Source: Lineus longissimus
Lineage: Eukaryota; Nemertea; Pilidiophora; Heteronemertea; Lineidae
Reading direction: 5' to 3'
Length of the DNA stretch: 64,000 bases
Assembly (NCBI RefSeq): GCF_910592395.1
Contig: NC_088323.1
Span: 3,412,001 to 3,476,000, forward strand
Shown here: positions 28,001 to 43,000 of the stretch, piece after piece
How positions within the stretch are numbered: position 1 is the stretch's first letter
How the letters are laid out: each line of letters begins with the position of its first letter
The notes under the pieces: generated by a model
The model's input: the letters and a program-made list of their open reading frames with translations, nothing else
Databases searched by the model: none
What the model was told of the DNA's origin: nothing
Program-made: the position numbers and the translations under genes

Positions 28001-31000
28001 TTTTCAGTATATCTATGCAGTAGAAAAACCGAAGGATCGCAAAATCTTTTTTAAAAAACTATGCTTTTAGGGAAGAGGGACAATGATGACCATGTATGTA
28101 TTAACTGAACATATGCTGAACAATCTGGTTAGCCGGGCTGCCGATTGAAGTCAAGACTTGGTTCCTATCCATTGTCGAGAAAACTTCGTTGTGGCCGTCG
28201 CCTCAAGGTCATCAACCTCATATAAAAGCAGCGGGTAACTTAAGTTATTTCAAGTGTGTCACACATTATTCTGTTTCCGAGATTCGCTTCTCGTTATCAG
28301 AGTAGGAAATATCAGATTGGGTTGGGAATAGCTTCTGATGTAAAGAATGGCTGAGGGCAGCGGAAATTTCCTTATCTCGGACACTCCTATTTGTTTTTGA
28401 ATGAGACAGTTAATGCGCTTTGTTTATATTCCCCATAGGTTCGAAAATGAATAATCATTAGCCAAAACGGTGGCTTTAGCCCAATCACTGCAATTATCAC
28501 GCTTCTCAGTCTAGATGTCCGATCAAAGCAACAATTGTTTTATTCGTACGCGATCACGCTGATGCATGATTAGTTTTGGTTGTCGCAGTTAATATGACAA
28601 ATGAAAGGGGTGACGGTGGTTACGTAATACGTTACCACCAGCGTTGGTGCCTGCCTGAACCACTGTTGATAGTAATCACAACGATTAGTTATGCATGAAC
28701 GAAATCACGTTTAGATAAACTAATAAATACGGTGTCCGATTAAAGAATTAAAAAAATGTATACGCAAACATTAAGCAGTTGAATGGGTGTGAATCTGATG
28801 AAGGAATTGCAGGTAGTCGAAGTGAATTACCTGTTGAAGTAACAGATTGTGTAACCGATGGTGTTTCAGTAACTGATGGTGTTTCTGATGGAGTAAAGGA
28901 TGGTGTTTCTGATGGAGTTACCGATGGTGTTTCTGATGGAGTAACGGATGGTGTTCCACTAACAGTTGGTGTTTCTGATGGAGTAACTGATGGTGTTACT
29001 GATGGAGTAGTGGAAGGTGTTTGAGTTACTGATTGAGTTACAGATGGTGTCACTGATGGAGTAACTGATGGTGTTTCTGATGGAGTCACGGTTGGTGTTC
29101 CAGATGGAGTAACTGATGGTGTCTCACTAACAGTCGGGGTCACTGATGGGGTAACAGATGGTGTTCCTGATGGTGTCACAGATGGCGTCCCAGTTGAGGT
29201 AACCGAGGGTGTTCCGGTTGCTGTTACTGATGGAGTAGCAGAAGGTGTTTGAGTTACGGATGGAGTTTCCGATGAAGTAACTGATGGTGTTCCTGATGGA
29301 GTCGTGGATGGTGTTCCAGATGGTGTAACTGATGGTGTTTCACTAACACTTGGTGTTACTGATGGAGTAACTGATGGTGTTCCTGATGGAGTCATGGATG
29401 GCGTTCCTGATGGTGTCACAGATGGCGTCCCAGATGAGGTAACCGAGGGTGTTCCGGATGCTGTTACTGATGGAGTAGCCGAAGGTGTTTGAGTTACTGA
29501 TGGAGTTCCTGATGAAGTTACTGACGGTGTTTCCGATGGAGTAACCGATGGTGTTTCTGATGGAGTAGTGGATGGTGTTTCTGATGGGGTTATGGTTGGT
29601 GTTTCAGATGGTGTAACTGATGGAGTAACAGATGGTGTTCCTGATGGAGTAACGGATGGTGTTTCTGATGGAGTAGTGGATGGTGTTACTGATGGGGTTA
29701 CAGATGGTGTTTCCGATGGAGTAACGGATGGTGTTACTGATGGAGTAGTGGAAGGTGTTTGAGTTACTGATTGAGTTACAGATGGTGTCACTGATTGAGT
29801 AACTGATGGTGTTTCTGATGGAGTCACGGTTGGTGTTCCAGATGGAGTAACTGATGGTGTCTCACTAACAGTTGGGGTCACTGATGGGGTAACAGATGGT
29901 GTTCCTGATGGTGTCACAGATGGCGTCCCAGTTGAGGTAACCGAGGGTGTTCCGGTTGCTGTTACTGATGGAGTAGCGGAAGGTGTTTGAGTTACTGATG
30001 GAGTTCCTGATGGAGTAACGGATGGTGTTTCTGATGGAGTAGTGGATGGTGTTACTGATGGGGTTACAGATGGTGTTTCTGATGGAGTAACGGATGGTGT
30101 TCCTGATGGAGTCGTGGATGGTGTTCCAGATGGAGTAACCGATGGTGTTTCTGATGGAGTTATGGTTGGTGTTTCAGATAGTGTAATTGATGGAGTAACA
30201 GATGGTGTTCCTGATGGAGTAACGGATGGTGTTTCTGATGGAGTAGTGGATGGTGTTACTGATGGGGTTACAGATGGTGTTTCTGATGGAGTAACGGATG
30301 GTGTTCCTGATGGAGTCGTGGATGGTGTTCCAGATGGTGTAACGGATGGTGTTCCTGATGGAGTAATGGATGGTGTTTCTGATGAAGTCGTGGATGGTGT
30401 TACTGATGAGGTTACAGATGGTGTTTCCGATGGAGTAACTGATGGTGTTCCTGATGGAGTCGTGGATGGTGTTCTAGATGGTGTAACTGATGGTGTTTCA
30501 CTAACAGTTGGTGTTTCTGATGGAGTAACTGATGGTGTTTCTGTTGGAGTAACCGATGGTGTTTCTGATGGAGTAGTGGATGGTGTTACTGATGGGGTTA
30601 CAGATGGTGTTTCCGATGGAGTAACTGATGGTGTTCCTGATGGAGTCGTGGATGGTGTTCTAGATGGTGTAACTGATGGTGTTTCACTAACAGTTGGTGT
30701 TTCTGATGGAGTAACTGATGGTGTTTCTGTTGGAGTAACCGATGGTGTTTCTGATGGAGTAGTGGATGCTGATACTGATGGAGTAGCAGAAGGTGTTTGA
30801 GTTACGGATGGTGTTCCTGATGGAGTTCCTGATGGTGTTTCTGATGGAGTAACCGATGGTGTTTCTGATGGAGTAGTGGATGGTGTTACTGATGGGGTTA
30901 CAGATGGTGTTTCCGATGGTGTAACGGATGGTGTTGTTGATGGAGAAGCGGAAGGTGTTTGAGTTACTGATGGAGTTCCTGATGGAGTAGTGGATGGTGT

Positions 31001-34000
31001 TTCTGATGGGGTTATGGTTGGTGTTTCAGATGGTGTAACTGATGGAGTAACAGATGGTGTTCCTGATGGAGTAACGGATGGTGTTTCTGATGGAGTAGTG
31101 GATGGTGTTACTGATGGGGTTACAGATGGTGTTTCCGATGGAGTAACGGATGGTGTTACTGATGGAGTAGTGGAAGGTGTTTGAGTGACTGATTGAGTTA
31201 CAGATGGTGTCACTGATTGAGTAACTGATGGTGTTTCTGATGGAGTCACGGTTGGTGTTCCAGATGGAGTAACTGATGGTGTCTCACTAACAGTTGGGGT
31301 CACTGATGGGGTAACAGATGGTGTTCCTGATGGTGTCACAGATGGCGTCCCAGTTGAGGTAACCGAGGGTGTTCCGGTTGCTGTTACCGATGGAGTAGCG
31401 GAAGGTGTTTGAGTTACTGATGGAGTTCCTGATGGAGTTACTGATGGTGTTTCCGATGGAGTAACCGATGGTGTTTCTGATGGAGTTATGGTTGGTGTTT
31501 CAGATAGTGTAATTGATGGAGTAACAGAGGGTGTTCCTGATGGAGTAACGGATGGTGTTTCTGATGGAGTAGTGGATGGTGTTACTGATGGGGTTACAGA
31601 TGGTGTTTCTGATGGAGTAACGGATGGTGTTCCTGATGGAGTCGTGGATGGTGTTCCAGATGGTGTAACGGATGGTGTTCCTGATGGAGTAACGGATGGT
31701 GTTTTTGATGAAGTCGTGGATGGTGTTACTGATGAGGTTACAGATGGTGTTTCCGATGGAGTAACTGATGGTGTTCCTGATGGAGTCGTGGATGGTGTTC
31801 TAGATGGTGTAACTGATGGTGTTTCACTAACAGTTGGTGTTTCTGATGGAGTAACTGATGGTGTTTCTGTTGGAGTAACTGATGGTGTTTCTGTTGGAGT
31901 AACCGATGGTGTTTCTGATGGAGTAGTGGATGGTGTTACTGATGGGGTTACAGATGGTGTTTCCGATGGAGTAACTGATGGTGTTCCTGATGGAGTCGTG
32001 GATGGTGTTCTAGATGGTGTAACTGATGGTGTTTCACTAACAGTTGGTGTTTCTGATGGAGTAACTGATGGTGTTTCTGTTGAAGTAACCGATGGTGTTT
32101 CTGATGGAGTAGTGGATGCTGATACTGATGGAGTAGCAGAAGCTGTTTGAGTTACGGATGGAGTTCCTGATGGAGTTCCTGATGGTGTTTCTGATGGAGT
32201 AACCGATGGTGTTTCTGATGGAGTAGTGGATGGTGTTACTGATGGGGTTACAGATGGTGTTTCCGATGGTGTAACGGATGATGTTGTTGATGGAGTAGCG
32301 GAAGGTGTTTGAGTTACTGATGGAGTTCCTGATGGAGTTTCTGATGGTGTTTCTGATGGAGTTACGGTTGGTGTTTGAGATGGTGTAACTGATGGAGTAA
32401 CAGATGGTGTTCCTGATGGAGTAACGGATGGTGTTTCTGATGGAGAAGTGGATGGTGTAACTGATGGTGTTTCTGATGGAGTCGCGGTTGGTGTTCCAGA
32501 TGGTGTAACGGATGGTGTTTCACTAACAGTTGGTGTTTCTGATGGAGTAACTGATGGTGTTTCTGTTGGAGTAACGGATGGCGTTCCTGACGGAGTCGTG
32601 GATGGTGTTCCTGATGGTGTCACAGATGGCGTCCCAGATGAGGTAACCGAGGGTGTTCCGGATGCTGTTACTGATGGAGTAGAGGAAGGTGTTTGAGTTA
32701 CTGATGGAGTTAAAGATGGTGTCACTGATGGAGTAATTGAGGGGGTTTCTGATGGAGTCACGGTTGGTGTTCGAGATGGAGTAACTGATGGTGTCTCACT
32801 AACAGTTGGGGTCACTGATGGGGTAACAGATGGCGTCCCAGATGAGGTAACCGAGGGTGTTCCGGTTGCTGTTACTGATAGAGTAGCAGAAGGTGTTTGA
32901 GTTACGGATGGAGTTCCTGATGGAGTTCCTGATGGTGTTTCTGATGGAGTTACGGTTGGTGTTTCAGATGGTGTAACTGATGGAGTAACAGATGGTGTTC
33001 CTGATGGAGTAACGGACGGTGTTCCTGATGGAGTTACTGATGGTGTTTCCGATGGAGTAGTGGAAGGTGTTTGAGTTGCTGATGGAGTAACAGATGGTGT
33101 TCCTGATGGAGTAGTGGATGGTGTAACAGATGGTGTTTCTGATGGAGTCGCGGTTGGTGTTCCAGATGGTGTAACGGATGGTGTTTCACTAACAGTTGTT
33201 GTTTCTGATGGAGTAACTGATGGTGTTTGTGTTGGAGTAACGGATGGCGTTCCTGACGGAGTCGTGGATGGTGTTCCTGATGGTGTCACAGATGGCGTCC
33301 TAGATGAGGTAACCGAGGGTGTTCCGGATGCTGTTACTGATGGAGTAGCGGAAGGTGTTTGAGTTACTGATGGAGTTACAGATGGTGTCACTGATGGAGT
33401 AATTGAGGGGGTTTCTGATGGAGTCACGGTTGGTGTTCGAGATGGAGTAACTGATGGTGTCTCACTAACAGTTGGGGTCACTGATGGGGTAACAGATGGC
33501 GTCCCAGATGAGGTAACCGAGGGTGTTCCGGTTGCTGTTACTGATGGAGTAGCAGAAGGTGTTTGAGTTACGGATGGAGTTCCTGATGGAGTTCCTGATG
33601 ATGTTTCTGATGGAGTTACGGTTGGTGTTTCAGATGGTGTAACTGATGGAGTAACAGATAGTGTTCCTGATGGAGTAACAGATGGTGTTCCTGATGGAGT
33701 AGTGGATGGTGTAACAGATGGTGTTTCTGATGGAGTCGCGGTTGGTGTTCCAGATGATGTAACGGATGGTGTTTCACTAACAGTTGGTGTTTCTGATTGA
33801 GTAACTGAAGGTGTCACTGTTGGAGTAGCGGAAGGTGTTTGAGTTACCGATGGAGTTACAGATGGTGTCACTGATGGAGTAACTGATGGTGTTTCTGATG
33901 GAGTCGTGGATGGTGTTACTGATGGGGTTACTGATGGTGTTTCCGATGGAGTAACGGATGGTGTTCCTGATTGTGTAACTGTAGGGGTAACAGATGGTGT

Positions 34001-37000
34001 TCCTGATGGTGTCACAGATGGCGTCCCAGTTGAGGTAACCGAGGGTGTCGTTACTGATGGAGTAGCGGAAGGTGTTTGAGTTACTGATGGAGTTTCTGAT
34101 GGAGTTACGGTTGGTGTTTCTGATGGAGTCACAGAAGGTGTTTCTGATGTAGTCACGGTTGGTGTTCCAGATGGTGTAACGGATGGTGTTTCACTAACAG
34201 TTGGTGTTTCTGATGGAGTAACAGATGGTGTTTTTGATGGAGTTGTGGATGGTGTTACAGATGGAGTAGTGGATTGTGTTACTGATGGTGTAACAGATGG
34301 AGTTATGGTTGATGTTTCTGATGGTGTAAATGATGGAGTAGCAGAAGATGTTACCGTTGATGTTTCTGATGGAGTTACGGTTGGTGTTCCAGATGGTGTA
34401 TATGATGGTGTTTCACTGACAGATGGTGTTTCTGTTTGCGAGACGGATGGTGTTCCTGATGGTGTAGTGGATGATGTTACTGATGGAGTAGTGGATGGTG
34501 TTACTGATGGAGTAGCCGACGGTGTTACTGATTGGGTAACAGATGGTGTTTCTGATTGAGTAACGGAGGGTGATCCGGATGGAGTAGTTGATGGTGTTGC
34601 TGATGGTGTAGAAGACGGTGTTTCTGATGCGGTAACAGATGGTGTTCCTGATGGAGTAGCGGTTGGTGTTCCAGATGGGGTCACAGATGGTGTTCCTGAT
34701 GGTGTCTCTGAGAGAGTTGATGATGGTGTTGATTGAGTTGATTTTGGTGTAGTTGATGGCGTTTGTGTAGTACCTAATGATGTAGCGCATGGTAAAGTGA
34801 ATTAATATTTTTGAATAAAGAAGATAAATCAACCTAAGATAAGACACCTGTATCCATATTTCTCAGGAAACATTCCCTTATTTGGAGCATATGTAACAAT
34901 CACTGACAGGAATACATCCCTGATCTCGCTTACTTATGCGACTAGTGTATGTGGGTGCTTTACATTTCAAGAGAACACTTCGAATCTTATACACACAGTA
35001 TTGGTGAGTTTGGAAAAACTAACTTTTATTGCAAACAGTTCATTCTGAATAACAAATGATTATTCTCATCTAAAATTGGTCCAATACCAGCTAATAACGC
35101 GTCAAGGACCTGGTGCTTCATCGAAATTTGAAGTTGAATGAGAGAATTTGTAAAAGACAAAATGTGCAATAGTTTGTCTTCCAATTCTGTAAAGTACACA
35201 TAGAATATATATCGTAACTTTGCTGTTGCAAGTTTTAATCATGTTGGTTACTGTGTTACGGCCATGTTTGTTTCAATTACTTGCTGGACAGACAAAAATG
35301 ATGAATATAGACTGCGCCTGATTTTCATTAAGAAAACAACACAACACAAAATCACCTACCTGGGTGTTCGCAAGTGAATATCCTGACCCTTACGCTATAT
35401 TTCTTATCACCAGGTTTCTTTGGATTAACAAAGACGTAACGGACTGCAGAAACGTTCTTCGGTCTATTCGACTCTTTAAAGACTTCCATCGTACCACCTT
35501 GAAAGTTCTCATTCTTTGGATTTGGTGCAGGGAGAGGCATAAACAATTCGCCACTAGTAACTGTCTTTAACTCCACAAGGTAGCCCTAAAAAAGAAATGT
35601 GGACACATTAACGATTGAGTTGGGGCTGGGTAATGTCCCATAATAAGAACTAAATAATATTACTAGATCCCTGCTTCTGATGGCATTTGACCCAATACGG
35701 AATACCGCTAAAAATGCACTTAACTCTCATCCAAAAGAGAATAGTTATTTTGTTTTTTGGGGGCTAAAAATGACAAAAAAGCTGGAAAATGAATGTTGGC
35801 CTACAAATTTATCAAATCATGGTTCACGGGTCTTTTGAAATAGTGGCAAGTATTCTGCTGCAAGGGCTGTTTTGGGTAGCCTTTTTTCTATCACTGAGAT
35901 CAAGGTATTAAAGAGAAACCCCTGATTCCCCGTAAGTCCTAATTTGCAAATCGCGTTTCCTGACGGCACTAGATCCATCTCGATGTCCCAACAATTCCCC
36001 AACATGAATTGAACGGTGACGTATTTATTGGAACACTTGTAAATTGCGCTTTATAATATTTTTTCATGTCAAATATCTTCTGTCTGGTCGACTACAACAT
36101 AATTTGTGTATTTACCCTCCATGTTTCGGAGAGCAGCAGGTGCTGTGTAAAATTTTAAAACCAATATCGTCCAGTTCGATAATTGTTCTTCAAGTACACT
36201 TTAAGTGATTCGTCTATACATTAGTGAATGAACTCACCTTAACATTGCCATCAACTTCAACACCGACCAATTCTTTTATCGGTTTGCCGCCCTTCGTGAC
36301 ATCTACTTCGATGTATGGTAGCTTCTCGGCAAATTCACTGACAACGTCACCTGTCCAAGGTGTGTCGCTGTCTGGTTTTGCTTTAGCCCCATCTTTATCA
36401 CCACCTTGAGTCGTAAAATGATCATTTGGTGTTTCTACTGCTATCTCTGTGAGTTCTCCATCCTTACAGACTGAAATAATCAAAATGGAGGGAATCCTGT
36501 AAGTAATTTGGCAGTTTCAATTTTCTCGAGACCTGGTTGTTTGAAATTACAAATTTGAATGCCAGTTTTGTCTCTCCTTGTAGCCCAAATATTTTAAAAT
36601 TAATCTAAGTGCTAATAATTCTAAACAATAACTAGTTACGAACTCTCCAACATATGCTATTACTGTGGGAATGCAGGCGTACAATGATGATAAAAAAAAC
36701 CACTTTTCTCTCTAAAGAAGGCATTCGCAGGTAGACTACGAGCACTAACAAATTTAGGTGCTGCCGAGAACTTTTATGAAGATGGAAAGAAATAAGGTTC
36801 TTCCAGTGACCCTCTATGTAATAATAATTGGCAACCTGACTTACTGTGAGAAGTGGTTGTTGTTATTGTTGGTGTAGCAGTCCCTGTTCTTGTTGGAGTA
36901 GCTGTTTTTGTTGGCGTTACAGATGGAGTAACAGATGGTGTTCCTGATGGCGTAACGGATGGCGTTCCTGATGGAGTGCCAGATGGGGTTCCTGATGGTG

Positions 37001-40000
37001 TTACTGATGGTGTTTCACTAACAGATGGTGTTCCAGATGGAGTAACAGATGGTGTTCCAGATGGAGTAACAGATGGTGTTCCAGATGGAGTAACTGATGG
37101 TGTCTCACTAACAGTTGGGGTCACTGATGGAGTCGTGGATGGTGTTCCTGATGGTGTCAGAGATGGCGTCCCAGTTGAGGTAACCGAGGGTGTTCCGGAT
37201 GCTGTTACTGATGGAGTAGCGGAAGGTGTTTGAGTTACTGATGGTGTTCCTGATGGAGTAACAGATGGTGTTCCAGTTGTGGTAACAGTTGCTGGAAATA
37301 TATTAAAGACATGACAGCACAGACTTCAGACTTGGACGTCGAAACCGATTAGATATATTGCTCAATATTGTTTTAACCAACAATACTGTAGATAAGGGTG
37401 GCCGGCAGAGAGAAATCCCTCGAGCTATCCTTTATGCTGCTCATTCCAGAAGTTTCTTCTGGAAATGTAACCACATTTGCGCACCTTGCATCCATTACTT
37501 TCCCGCAATTATCACGCAGTAATGTGCATACATTGCATTCAGGAGGTAAAGGTACATGGTTGCTTGACCTTACTGCACGTTATAGTGTGCACATGCAGCG
37601 CAGTCATGCAGTAAAAGTACAGTATATTCACACAGCACCGATTCCAATGGATCCGGTATTTGCTTTTCGGCGGGCATTCAGGCAAACAGAATACTTGGTC
37701 CTCTTGGGCAACCTTTGCTTCATTCTTTCCACAGACATATTTTCCTCCCTTTAATCGCTTTGTGTTCTTCGCGCATTTAACAATTTAACAAACTTCCACA
37801 CCGATTTTAAAACAAAAGGAATGGCTTACCCGTGATGGATGGTGTCACTGAGGTGGTGGTTGCTGCAAAAAATGAACAATGCGTAAACAAACGTTTAAAT
37901 AAAAGGAGACTAAAAGTTATTGATAATATGGTATCCCAAAGCGCTTTGTGGAGGGAAAACTAGAAAAATTGCTATACAAGTATTCATTATTATTCATTGT
38001 AATCATCATTATATTAATACTATTACCTTCCTGGTCCTAGTGGCCAGCGTATTAGAAATTAATTTCTGTATTGACATCCAGGTCCACGGCCTAAATCAGG
38101 CTGTGGTGGAAAGTTCATTCCAAGCAACGAAAATCGTTGACATTTTGCGTAGAAATTAAGAGAAAAAAACTGATAAATTTCGATCGTTATTGTGCACTTG
38201 CAGATTTAATTCAAGAATAATCTGATAATGAAATTCGACACCAATTGACTTGGTAAACAGCATATTCCGTCAATACAAAATCTCCTGTCTCTTGAACTTA
38301 CTATTCGCGCAGTCAGGTAAACATAGGTAGACATCCTCCTCCGCAACATTTCCTCCTTTGTTCCCTCTGACATACTTCCCCTTGGTTTTCTGAGAATTCG
38401 CCCTGCATCTACATGCTTTGCAACCTTCCACATCTATTTTTGGGCCGTTCAAGCTGGCAATGCTAACACAGCTCTCGGGATTGCACGTTGGGCAGTAGCA
38501 TTGAGTTGTACAAGGTAGATACTCAGTTGTGGTAGGAGTGGTTTTGGTTCTCTCGTCAACGTGACCCCCTGAAACGGCCAGAGGCGTAAGTCCGTATGGA
38601 TGATTGTTTCAGCATTTAGTTAGCCTATAGGTTAGCACAGTTATAGAATGGTTTATAGAACCTCGTGGCCTTGCATTAGCGAGGTTGCACACCTATCAGA
38701 CTCGCACTTCAACTTCATCTTTGATCCGAGGTTTAATTGCAGTTTTCTAGTGATATAATTGATTTAATCTAAGCTACAAAACGTTTCACACTGCTAAATT
38801 TGGTTTACCTGTACACCAGATGTTGTGTCAGCCTCTCCGCTATGAGGCTACTGCCATAAAATTTGTGACCCGCTCTACCAAAACTAGGCGCTTGTCGCAT
38901 CTGAACTTGACAGGTTGATACGGACTTGTTGTTCATTTCCCTATTGTAGACCTTTTGTGAAATGTGACCAAATCAGTTTGTAATAGATTTCACAAAAGGT
39001 CTACAATAGGGAAATGAACAACAAGTCCGTATCAACCTGTCAAGTTCAGATACGACAAGCGCCTAGTTTTGGTAGAGCGAGTCACATTTACCAATCCCTC
39101 ATACTTACCTTTGCAAGTTTTCACCTTGACAATTAGATTGTAGTTCTCCTTTCCTGGTGTGGCCTTGAAAGTTATAGTCACCTTGTTTACATCACGAACT
39201 GATTCAGGAAATAATAACGTATTTGTTGGTGTTCCATCATCAATAAAGTCAGTTCCTGATTTATATGTTACCGTCTTGATCTGAAAACCCCAAATAGATG
39301 TTATGTATTATTATATTAGTACAATGGACAATCCAATGAATATAGGCCTACTGGTTACGGGCAACTACAGCAAATGTTCATTATGATGATGTGTCTGCAA
39401 TATGATACATGTAGGTACAGCTCTGATACCATTTGCGGAATTCTATATTATTTAGTAGTGTAATCGTTTTTATTGGCCCTACCAGTAACGTACCTTTTTA
39501 TCAGAGTTATCGAGCAGTTCTAACGTAACTTCCTTGACGTTCTTAAGTCCAAGCTCGATTCCCCGAACACTGAAGGTATACGTATCCGATTTGGATTTTA
39601 TCATGAGATTATCATTAGGAGTTTCCGGCTTCCAACCTTCCTTCTCGATCAAATTCAAGTTTGCCTTTGTAACGCCAGTTGAGAGTTTTATGTCGACCAA
39701 CCCCTCGAAAGCCACACCCAGGTCTCGAAGTGTCTCGTTAACGGGGCAAACTGTAAATTGAAATGTAATTAACGCATATATATATGTGATATAGCTAATA
39801 TACATAATGAAGGTAACATTTAATTTTGTGGGTACCATGATGTAGCCAATAAATGATATTTTTCAATTATCTGCAGTGAAACCTGCACTGGAATTAGCTG
39901 TTGTACAGTAGTCTGGAAGATAATGTTGTAACTATACGCGAACATGATCGTTCAATTTCTTTTTAAGCCTCATCGGACAAATTATTGTTGCAAAGTGGGC

Positions 40001-43000
40001 ATCTTATCTCTGCATACAACGCTTCAATTCGCCCTCCCTAGTCTTGTCTGAAGATGTTATCTGTATTTGAAGAAGATTTACCATGTTCTGGGGTCACCGT
40101 CGATACAGGAGCTAGAATGAAAGCAGTGATCAGATTAGAATATTAGCCTCTCATTACACTCAAATACCAAACCGAGTCCCCCAATTCTTGTGCGTAGAGA
40201 TACGTTATATATAGAGCGACCTTCCGGCCTCACCGTACTGCAGCTGGTGGAGCTGGAGGTATTCCCCAAGTTCCCTTGTCAAGGATTTGGAGCTAAGAGA
40301 AACCGAAATATTCTGTACACCAGATTTACATTTACATGTTGTATTATCCTTGGAGGTGATACAATACAGATGATACAATAGAGCATTAACGAAAGCGGTG
40401 AGCACGTGTTTTAAAAGGTAAACAGAAAACTTTATCCAATGCGCATATGGCCAACACTAAATTGAACTGTTTTTCAACCTCAAAAACATTATATCAGACT
40501 AATTTCGTACGCAACATTTGATTGAATGACTTACTTGTGGTCGATACACAGTCGGCTGGCTTGACACAGCGGCCTTCTTTAAGGTCGTAACCGTCGGGAC
40601 ATATGAAGCCTGGACAACACCTCGTGACCTTGTTGACATCACAGGGCTTGTCACAGGTATCTTCGCATGAACACTTTGTAGAGCAGGCTGCAGTTAGGTA
40701 AATATTCCATTGAATAAGATGGAATAAAAAACAATGACTTGGCCATTTCTTTGGAAAGTTCATGTCGGGTTAAGGATCCTGATTACCAAATCCGTTTTGA
40801 TGCTTATACTTATATCCTCTGGTGCAAATTAACAGGGATAGCTGCATATGTTTGTACTCAAGATGCTGAAAAGGAAGTTCCAAAAGGGGTAGAAAAGAAA
40901 TGCAAATGGAAAAATGCTTACGTGTTGTAGTTGAAATGGTACCAGTTGGTGTGACTGTGATAGTGGCCGATGCTGTTGGTGTCGTTGTGATTGCAGAACA
41001 CTCTGGTCTCGTGTCGTTCTTGCCTGGAAAGTACAACAGGTTGATAGCTTTCAATATTTCGTCAATGACAGACGTACACGATTTGTTTCAAAATTCTTTA
41101 GCGAATTTTACGGTAAAAAAACGAAACCCCTGCACCCTCACATCATCTTACAATACGCCCGCACTGCATTGGCGTTTCCTTATTTAGTAGGCCTTCTATT
41201 ATAGTAGTATATTAGTATTGGCCTCTAACGACTATTTGATGCTGCTCCTCGAATCCTTGTTGCTTATCATCATGAAGTTAACTTACCGCATATTACACAG
41301 CAACATCCGGGTACATTGTCACACACTTCTCTTTCCCCCTGCAGAATTGAATTTTGGAATAGTGTTACAAGACCTACCATTGATAAGTTGTTCCTTGATC
41401 AGAACTATGCAGTTTTTATTGTCTCAGATAGATACTTGCTGCGTAAGCTGCTGGCATCTACCTGTATGATAGACTTCCAACATGGGGTTATAAATTTGTG
41501 ATAGGGGCTGTTCGAGCGAACTTCGCTACTAGTGCTTCCCAACTAAACAGTAATGTAGGTCACTTTTTTAACCTTGGAAGACACCGATTTTGAATCGAGT
41601 TTTACAATAATCATTTTAGCTATAGGTTTACAGAAATGATGATTCTGATATACAGTCGGTTGTATAAGAAAGAATAAGGCAGTAAATCTTGGTCCCTCAT
41701 TGACTGAGTTGGAAACTCTTATTCAACTTTCCTATCATTGGCTTACAAAAGTCTTAAGTGTCCCATTAGTGGTATATAAGGATAGGTCAATGAAAGTCTG
41801 CTTAGCTATTACATTTTATGGGTTTGATGCAGTTTTTTGGGGGCAAGTGTCATATTTACCTTGGCAATATCCGGCTCAAGTTTAAGACAGTCGTCCCTCT
41901 TGTTGAAAGATTTCGGGAAGTTATTTTCGCACATCCAGTAACTACATTTCTCATCATCTGGGTTGGGGTATTTCACCTCGGGCTGAATTACACAAATAAA
42001 TAAAGGTGTCATTAAAAGACAATTTTCGCAGCTTTTCAGATAATTCACAATGAAACCTTGTCGAAGTGGTGAATCGTCAGGACAACATTCTATAACATTC
42101 TATACCATTCTATACCATTCACCGCTTCGAAAAACAACCTAATATCGATGAGCTGCAAGTCTGAATCTGGATAGTGAGATCAAGGCTAAGTGAGGGGTTA
42201 CAGAGGCCCGTTTATATAATCATTCTACATTCTACTGCCATTGATGTTAAGAACATCTTCATTTATAATTCTTTTTTGGTTCATTGAAACTAAACTCTTA
42301 ACTGAAAAAGTCATGTAAATTGGATTTTAGAATCTTGGAATAATACTGAACCACGGCGTCTATCAAATCAATTAACAAATAGAGAATATAATATCACTCA
42401 CATCCATTACAGCCCCAGTGACTGGGTGGCGGCAGTTGCATTTGGTTTGCTCAACACAGTTCTCTCCGTTCCAGAAATATCCCGGCAGACAGTCACAGCA
42501 GTCATCAGTAAGTTTGATGCAGTGTCGAGTTGTGGCGTTGAACTTGGACTTCTTCCACTCGTAGTGGCACACGTTCTCGCGACATTGGTCTGTGCAGTTT
42601 GTAACCTGTTTCATTGTGTCGGTGCATTCTGGAAGTTTGAAACAAGACAGTTAGAGGTTCTGCTCTCACAGAATAAAGAGAAGGACCGCTGGCGCGGTTT
42701 ACGGGGATGGTTGGCTACTGTAAATTGCCAGTTTTTCGAGATTGCTTTATTTCACTATTTCGCGAATACCGCAAAAAGGATTACGTGCACATTTCGGTGT
42801 GAAACTCTGAGTTTATTCTTTACTTCTTCTCATCAACCAATGCACGCATGCATGTATATGTCAACTAGGTATAATTTGTCTCTTCAGCTTAACCTTGAAA
42901 TGTGCAATGTTTGGGGCGGATCTTTTTCTCGGGGAATGTACTTACTACACTCTGGGCAGCATTTTCCGACCACTTTCTTAGTGCCAAATCTGCAGTCGAT

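Noticed and set aside
27690-28830. A gene boundary between the two giant TPS exons
   Set aside because: No convincing stop exon, poly-A signal or first exon; phases on both sides match. Kept as a possibility only.
14546-34773. CRISPR array or satellite DNA as explanation for the repeats
   Set aside because: Repeats are in frame, encode Thr/Pro/Ser without stops, have no unique spacers, and are bounded by splice sites.
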